NCBI GenBank assembly: GCA_029204225.1 | Contig: CM055104.1 | Location: 23,887,285-23,951,284 of the forward strand | Length of the DNA: 64,000 bases | Reading direction: 5' to 3' | Source: Diphasiastrum complanatum | Lineage: Eukaryota; Streptophyta; Lycopodiopsida; Lycopodiales; Lycopodiaceae | Shown: piece after piece, positions 57,713-64,000 of the stretch | How positions within the stretch are numbered: the stretch's first letter is position 1 | Layout: every line of letters starts with the position of its first letter | Translations under genes and position numbers: made by a program | The notes under the pieces: generated by a model | The model's input: only the letters and a program-made list of their open reading frames with translations | What the model was told of the DNA's origin: nothing | Database searches by the model: none

Positions 57713-57920
57713 TGGTAGTCAGTTTATAGTGTAAACAGATCACCAGCCTCTGAAGTACTTTTGTAATCAGAACGATCTGAGGGGACGTAAAGCTCGCTGG
57801 ACTGAGCTTATGTGGGAATTTGATCATGAGATCCAATATGTTAAGGGTAGCTCTAACCAAGTTGCGGATGCACTTAGTCAGATTGGTGAACTAAATGAAC
57901 TTTCATTCACCCAAATTTCC
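57713..57920 (+). pseudogene. Gypsy B RNase H, continuation
   Basis: After the TSD the frame left at 33385 continues: QFIV, a TAA, then TDHQPLKYFCNQNDLRGRK, WTELMWEFDHEIQYVKGSSN and QVADALSQIGELNELSFTQI, the standard gypsy RNase H end. It stops at the copia C LTR (57921). It shows that the DNA between 33386 and 57712 was inserted into B. Confidence 0.93.
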
Positions 57921-58944
57921 TGAAGAATCAAAACATTTCTAATTACAAAGCTTCGCTAGCTTTCAGCCCTCTGCTTGACGAAGATGTTCGCGAACACAAA
58001 AGTCAAGAGACACGAAGCATGAAAGATTCGCGAACACTTGACGGGAGATGCGAAACATGAAAAATTCGCGAACACCTGACGGGAAGACATGAACACGAAA
58101 GATTTGCGAACGAGAATCTTTTGTGGTCCAACACGAGAAAGTCAGACGACAAAAATGAAACCAACGACGTGACACAAAAAACATCGCGAAACTCTTTCTG
58201 CCCTCACGCTCCAAAGAGTACCAACAAAGATCATGCCAAGTACTAGAAGTACAGATATCTGATCTGATGGCATGACGTCAATAGTTACACTCTAGGTTGT
58301 GGCTAATCTACCACTCTTGTAATTCTCTGATTAGTTGTAGATTTAATTACTCTAATCTAAAAGGTTACAAAGAGTGACTATATACTTACTAGACGATACT
58401 TGATAGATAAATATACAGAACATACACAGAGAGGTATGAAGTAGTCTGATGCTAGTAAGCAATCAAGATGAAAACAGACAAAAGGGTCCGTCTGCGTGCA
58501 AGACGAGTTCTGTGATTAGGATCCATAGAGATCCACAAGTCCGCTAGTGAGTGAGACATCCACTCGTGAGAGAACTGTATTTCTCTCATGCCAACGCACT
58601 GCATGGATTTGCATGCAGTGCAGAATCAAAGAAAATTGATAGATGACCTTGTAGCCATTGTGTACATGTCTTCTTTTATGATGTATGATCTTGAATGCAA
58701 ATGTATCTACTGTTATTTGTGTGTCTGATTCTCCCATTCATTTCAATTCCGCACATTGGTTGAATTTGTTGAATGCTACATTAATTTATAAACGTAGATC
58801 AGCAGTGCATGACTACATTCTGGAGGACTATAGGAGTGATTCAGTTGGCAGTGTCCAGCATCTGCATCTGAACTCCATCTGAATCACATTGAATCACGGT
58901 TGCTTTCGTGACTGTTTTGCGACAACGAATTTCTCCCTTCATCA
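57921..58944 (+). repeat. 5' LTR of copia C (plus half)
   Basis: 1024 bp from TGAAGAATCAAAAC to ...CTTCATCA, followed after one base by the primer site. An inverted relative is at 54840-55844. The 5-bp flank is TTTCC; no exact partner was found after the other LTR. Confidence 0.85.
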
Positions 58945-58945
58945 G

Positions 58946-58958
58946 TGGTATCAGAGCC
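58946..58958 (+). other. Primer-binding site of copia C
   Basis: TGGTATCAGAGCC, a perfect initiator-Met tRNA match, one base after the LTR. Confidence 0.9.
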
Positions 58959-59059
58959 TACCTATCTTGTCATAATCTAACATAGCCAAGAAGCTATCAG
59001 ATTCAGAAGGCCAAGCATTCAAATGAACAATCATCTCCAGAGAATAGACTTCAGAAGCA

Positions 59060-61731
59060 ATGGCTTCAATCAGTAGCATGCAGAGCAAGATCTGCACAAT
59101 TCTTGATTCTTCAGAGTCTAACTTTCTAGCCTGGAAAGTTAAGACATCACTGATACTCAAGGGCAAAGGTTTATTCCCCTGGGTGGATGGCACAGAAGAG
59201 ATGCCTACGACATTAGGCAAGGAGCTACGTGAGTGGAGGGAGAAAAATGACAAGGCAATCTTCATCCATCAAAGATAGTCTCACACTTGACCTGGCTACA
59301 CTCTCCAAAGCTAAGGAGATGTGGGATGCATTGATCACCAGATTTCAGACAAAATCAAGAAGTCAAATCATGATGTTGGAAGATCAGTTGACGAATCTAC
59401 AGTGGGATGGAAAAGACCTCACCTCTTTCGTAAGAAAGATGAAGGATCTATTTCTATCGCTACATAACTCTAGAGTAGAGAACGTAGTGTCAGCTGAGAA
59501 GCAGCTCACGTACCTGTTGAGAGCCTTACCCAGATCATTCCAAACGACAAGGACCCAGCTCACGAAAGATCCTACCATGAACCTCGAAAAGGCGATTGGC
59601 GAGATTCGAGAGGAAGTCGAGGCTAGAAAACATCTTGATCACAAAGATGGTTCTGACCAGACCCTCTATGGCAACAAAGAAAAATCCAATAAACAATTCA
59701 AGCCTAAGGGGGAGTCGAATCAGAGGCATGATTGTGATCAACAAGCAGAGGGGACCAGCAAAGACAACTAGAAGAGCAAAGAGAGGTTGAAGCAGTAGGG
59801 TGTAGACAAGAAGACTTGCGTGAGATGCAGAAGAGACGAGCATACAGTTGATACATGCTGGCTCAATCCCAAGGTTGAGTGTATCCATTGCCACAAGAAG
59901 GGTCATGCAATCGTGGATTGCCGCCAGAACCCGAGGAACAAATCAGCGCAGAACAGACAAGAGAACTCATTCTATGTCAAAGAGCCTGAGAGCTCGAAGA
60001 TGGGCGAAGAAAGAACAAATATAAACTGTTCAAACATCTATATTTGTGAAGACGTGTGTGCAGCGTCAACATCTGACACACATGAGTGATCCTAGACTCA
60101 GGAGCTACCTCACAATTTGTGACATCAAGACAAATAATGTCTAATTTCAGAAGTGCGAATCCTTCAAGATTCATAGTTCTTGGAGATGGATCTAGACATC
60201 AAGTGAACAGTATTGGTTCACTGTGGCTCAACACTAACGGTAGAGACAGACGTTCTGTTCATGCCTACTCTGCAACAAGACTTGCTCTATGTAGCAAGAA
60301 TAGCAGATGCAGGGATGCGTGTGACGTTTTCTGACAAAGCATGCAACGCGATTGACGCTAGTACCAGTACATTGATCGCTCAAGACAGAAGGAAAAAAAA
60401 TCTGTATCATCTGAAGGTGCACCTACCTAGAGATCAGCTGCATCAGACTCATGATGACTCACCAGACACTCTGTGGCATAGAAGACTATACCACATGAAC
60501 TCAATGGCACTTTACCAAGCAAGCCATCATGGAGTGATAATAGGGGTCAGCATCTCGAATGCAACCAGTTCGACCACCTGTGATGCATGTTTGAAGGGCA
60601 AGATGTCACGCACTCCATTTGTCAAAGACTCCTACAGAACGACCAAGATTATGGAGTTAGTGCATTCTGACATCTACGGACCATTCAATGTGATCTCAGT
60701 AGGAGGTCCAAAGTATTATATAACCTTCATTGATGACTATAGTAAATCTGCCATAGTGTTTTTTATTCAAAATAAATCTGAAGCACTTGATAAATTCACA
60801 AAATATGTGAATTGGGCTGAAAGATGTACATGCAGCATGATGAAGCAGATCAGGACAGATCGAGGTGGCGAATACATCTCGAATCGCTTTACTGACTTCT
60901 ACAATGATCGTGGCATCATTCACAGAAGGACTGCAGCCTACACACCGCAACACAATGGTGTTGCTGAATGAAATATAGGACCTTGACGGAAGCAGCCAGA
61001 TACATGATGGCCTACTCGAAGGCTCCAAGGGTACTGTGGGCTGAAGCAATAGCTACAGCCGAATACATCCAGAACAGGACATGTAAGTCTGGTGTCCCTC
61101 ACACGACACCACACGAGCTATGGTGGGGTAGAAAGCCCAACCTCTCTCACATCAGAATCTTTGGTTGTGCAGCTTATGCACATATTACTGATAAGCTTCG
61201 AAAGAAGCTTGATGAGAAAGCCGAGCAGGGATTTCTGGTAGGTTATGACAACAATTCATCATACTACAGAGTCTACATGCTAGACACGAACATTGTGAAA
61301 ACAGTGAGAGATGTCAGATTTGATGAGAGCAAGACAATGGCCAATGACAATCTTGTCACCTAAGAAGTTCTGGAGAGATAGTACTATGACCTGCCGCAAG
61401 TGATAGAAGGAGCAGAGGATGAACACAAAAATGAAGATTTTTGAGTCGTTTTCTATTCGAACGACGAATCTGAAGAAGAAAAATTGAGAGGCAGCCTACT
61501 GCTACAATACTTGTAAACAGAATGGTTCCGGACTGAGCAGAGCAGACAAAGGCAAAGGCATTGTTGTCCCAGGAGGATCTCCCAGAAGGTCAACAAGACC
61601 ACGAAGACCGCCAACAAGATATGTGCCAGGCAGCTCAGCTTCCACATCAAAAGAGTTCTGTGGATTCAGTGGCGAACCACAGACTTTCGAGGAGGTGATT
61701 GAATGTCCAGAGAAGGGCAGATGGATCCAAT
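59060..61731 (+). pseudogene. Copia C 5' half: gag, protease, integrase
   Basis: ATG 59060 (MASISSMQSKICTILDSSES). The gag core crosses a frameshift near 59275 (LATLSKAKEMWDALITRFQT; VSAEKQLTYLLRALPRSFQT) and a TAG near 59770. Two zinc knuckles lie in 59820-59940 (CVRCRRDEHTVDTC and CIHCHKKGHAIVDC). Protease from 60088 is VILDSGATSQFVTS (intact triad). The integrase has LWHRRLYHMN, C..C in TTCDACLKGK, Asp in VHSDIYGPF, Asp in IRTDRGGEYIS and Glu in QHNGVAE, directly followed by TGA at 60969. The C-terminal part is 60968-61363 (VPHTTPHELWWGRKPNLSHI; RDVRFDESK). The frame degrades to 61731 (ECPEKGRWIQ) and then stops. Confidence 0.92.
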
Positions 61732-62560
61732 AAGTATAGTATCTAACCTTTTAGCACTTAGGGTTGTAGATAAAATAGAGTAGGTCATTGATAAGCTGAA
61801 TTTTTTGATGGAATAAAATCTTTAGCTCGAGAAGGGATTGGGTCTGGCTAAGGGATTTCTCCTAGTGTCATCCAATTGTGAGGGATGGTTGTCTTATCTT
61901 GAGGCTATATAGATAGACTAATTTGCATTAGGCTTAGTTGAAAACTTTTAAAAATTAGGACAAACTCATGACATGTCAAACACAGTATGTCGATCTGCAC
62001 TTGGAGTTCAAACTGGTGTCGACAAAGGCAACTCATCTACAGACAAACGTGGATAGCCTTAAGACTCAGATAAAGCAAGCTAATCTTGCTTATGTCAAAA
62101 TGGCCTAAGATAAATCAAATTTATTGAAGCCAATTCAATTTCCAATAAAAGTACATTTGTTTTGCATAAAGGTAAACACCAAAAGAGGCCATTAACAAAT
62201 TTGGGCTGGAAGGTAACAAACTTGTATAAGATGTTGACTCTTTGTAGTTTCCTATGTAACGTAGAGCGAGCATGGGATGTTGATTATCTTTTCTTGTTAG
62301 GGCTAAGGGAGATCATTGTTAAATAACTGAAGGAAACATAAATCATGCAAGACTTTTATGCATTTTGGAAAGATTTAAATTTAAAAATCTTCAGGAATTT
62401 TAGCTTGAATGACACTCTAGGGATAGATTAGATTCTAGATGACTCGATGTTATGGAGCTGTTAGTTGGCAAGACAATTTTGTTGCACTTTAAAGCCTATT
62501 AATCAAAGTCATTTCCAGAGGGGAAATGATATGGCAAAATTCAAGCTATAGTGTTTTGTT
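61732..62560 (+). pseudogene. Coiled-coil ORF of unknown family, copy 2 (decayed)
   Basis: Read over frame breaks, this matches copy 1 (43721-44916) in order. VDKIE.VIDKLNFLME corresponds to VTNKLEQFVEEQGFLR. GFLLVSSNCEGWLSYLEAI corresponds to QPVANRCDGWLSHPETI. A heptad-like stretch follows (ATHLQTNVDSLKTQIKQANL). Then KHQKRPLTNLGWKVTNLYKM corresponds to RVNRPRTNLSREVKNMYNTL, and NVERAWDVDYLFLLGLREI to NVEHAWNIDYLFLLAMRDI. Last, FYAFWKDLNLK corresponds to LYNFWQESYLK. Similarity begins at the very base where copia C breaks off, so the N-terminal ~100 residues are missing. Many stops. Confidence 0.6.
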
Positions 62561-63215
62561 ATTTCAAACCAATTTCATTTTTTATTTAATCAAATTTTTA
62601 ATAATATCGATTTATGGTATCCTACGACGATTATACTATGACTAGGAAACAAATTTTGTCAATAAGGTTGAGGTTACTATGGGGATAATAAACACATGGA
62701 GGGAGCATATGAGTGCTCATAAATATAAAACCTATAGTTATGTAAAATTTTGACATTTCGTAGTTTAGGCATTGTGCAATTCCATGCTTTGTTTGTAAAA
62801 GATGAATATGCATTGTTGATGACGACTTTCTTTAAGGGAATGCATTGAATGCAAGGAGTACCACAAATTTTGGCTCTCCTATATATGTACATATCATTCT
62901 CATTCATATCTAATGATGAATCAAGCTTTGGTAATGTCATAATATCAAAATTGGATCTCATGCTATTTTGCTTGTTTTGATATTCTCTCTCTAACTCGAG
63001 ATTGGTGTCTTCTTCATACATTATTTTGGTTATGTATTCTCTCTATTTGTGAGGAATTAGTTTTTCTTTGATCTGTAGCATTCTAGATTGTGCTCTAGCC
63101 TCAGATCTGTTGGTAGATTGCAGGATTGCTCTACAGATGATCTGTGTGCCACCACAAAGCATGGTAAAGATCATTCACACATTTCTTGTGGTTTTCCACA
63201 CGTGTGAATTTGCTG
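62561..63215. other. AT-rich stretch, no gene seen
   Basis: No recognised coding sequence. The minus-strand frame 62677-63021 (114 codons) has no family match and lies in AT-rich DNA. Confidence 0.5.
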
Positions 63216-64000
63216 GATTTTTCACAGTAGGGATGTCATCTTTCATGAAGAGAATGTTTCCAATGTTGTCAATGTTGATGATGGTGTTGATGTGCCTAGT
63301 AATCATCATGATGTGCAAGATGTCTGGGATGAAGATGGAGATGCCACTCCAAAGCAACCTTCAAGGAGGACTCAAAGGCAAAGGAATAAGCCATCAAGGC
63401 TAACCTATGATGAAAAAGGAAAGCAAGTGGTGCAGAACTCTAACTTTGCTTTTCTTACCTCTTTTGATGAACCAACTTGTGTAGGTGAAGCAATTCAAAA
63501 GGAGGAATGGATCCAAGCCATGGATCATGAGCATCAAGCACTCATCAAGAACAACACTTGGAGGTTGGTGGAACTTCCAAAAGGCAAGAAGGCAATTGGG
63601 TGTTAGTGGATCTTCAAGATCAAGACAAAAGAAGATGGATCAATCAAAAGGTACAAGGCAAGATTGGTGGCAAAAGGGTATGCTCAAGAGTATGGCATTG
63701 ACTATGGTGAGGCCTTTGCACCTGTGGCAAAGATGGTAACAATTCGAACCCTTATCTCTCTTGCAATTCTTTATGGTTGGGACATGTGGCAAATGGATGT
63801 TACTAATGCTTTCTTGAATGGTGATCTTGAAGATGAAATCTACATGGAGCAACCCGAGGGATATGTTCCACATGATGAGCCTAATTATGTGTGTTTCCTA
63901 CAAAAGAAGTTGTATGGGCTTAAGCAGGCACCAAAAAGTTGGTATGCTAAGCTCAATTCCTTCTTACTCTCTCAAAACTTCATCATGAGTGAGTATGATC
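63216..64000 (+). pseudogene. Copia G integrase end and RT, runs off the window
   Basis: It begins with the integrase C-terminal block (HSRDVIFHEENVSN near 63220) and a linker (RRTQRQRNKPSRLTYDEKGK). RT follows: EEWIQAMDHEHQALIKNNTW, a TAG at 63604-63606 that replaces one residue in the GCKW motif, then KEDGSIKRYKARLVAKGYAQ, GWDMWQMDVTNAFLNGDLED (catalytic Asp) and LKQAPKSWYAKLN at 63930. The YxDD box would lie beyond 64000. One nonsense mutation apart, this is the best kept RT in the window. It resembles copia F in the linker (LTYDxKGKQVV). Upstream integrase and gag are absent here. Confidence 0.88.

Noticed and set aside
1-64000. CRISPR arrays, bacterial operons, rRNA or organelle DNA
   Set aside because: No regularly spaced identical repeats and no recognisable rRNA or organelle genes; the content is typical of plant nuclear retrotransposon DNA.

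Overview
This 64 kb window is nuclear DNA of a land plant with a repeat-rich and probably large genome. It holds stacked Ty1/copia and Ty3/gypsy LTR retrotransposons primed by initiator-Met tRNA (binding sites of the TGGTATCAGAGCC type), chromodomain-type gypsy integrases, a CACTA (TNP2) transposase and many GA/CT and CA microsatellites. I cannot tell angiosperm from gymnosperm, fern or lycophyte. I found no intact host gene, rRNA or tRNA gene and no CRISPR array. Nearly every long reading frame belongs to a transposable element or is a shadow of one, and almost all carry stops, frameshifts or deletions.

Layout. 1-2.5 kb: AT-rich DNA with a 90-bp duplication. 2.5-5.8 kb: copia A1 (minus), both LTRs but only gag-protease inside. 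6.4-8.2 kb: broken gypsy protease-RT (I). 8.2-11.2 kb: LTR and 3' half of gypsy H (minus). 11.2-15.1 kb: non-TE-like stretch with an unexplained open-frame island, a 57-bp coding minisatellite, GA/CT tracts and a tRNA-like (SINE-like) head. 15.1-23.3 kb: chromovirus J (minus, 5-bp TSD AAGGC), into which a second copy of the same family inserted in the opposite orientation (TSD GATAC); J also holds a 389-bp near-perfect foldback. 23.3-27.9 kb: decayed DNA with a copia ghost (K).

27.9-57.9 kb: gypsy B (plus) runs from its 5' LTR to RNase H at 33385. There copia A2 (minus) inserted (TSD TGGTA), and B resumes in the same frame at 57718, 24 kb away. Between A2's ends lie its remnants, MITE-like inverted repeats, copia F, a coiled-coil ORF of unknown family, a CACTA TNP2 pseudogene, copia D, copia E, CA repeats and the inverted 3' end of B. 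54.8-61.7 kb: copia C is present as two halves in opposite orientation. The plus half stops exactly where the minus half starts, which points to inversion within a nested B/C/A structure, or to an assembly mis-join. 61.7-62.6 kb: a second, more decayed copy of the coiled-coil ORF. 63.2-64 kb: the best preserved copia RT (G), cut by the window end.

The most novel items are the repeated coiled-coil ORF family, the split copia C, the self-nested J elements with exact TSDs, the foldback that sits where J lacks protease and RT, and two copia elements whose catalytic domains are replaced by unrelated, still open coding sequence.
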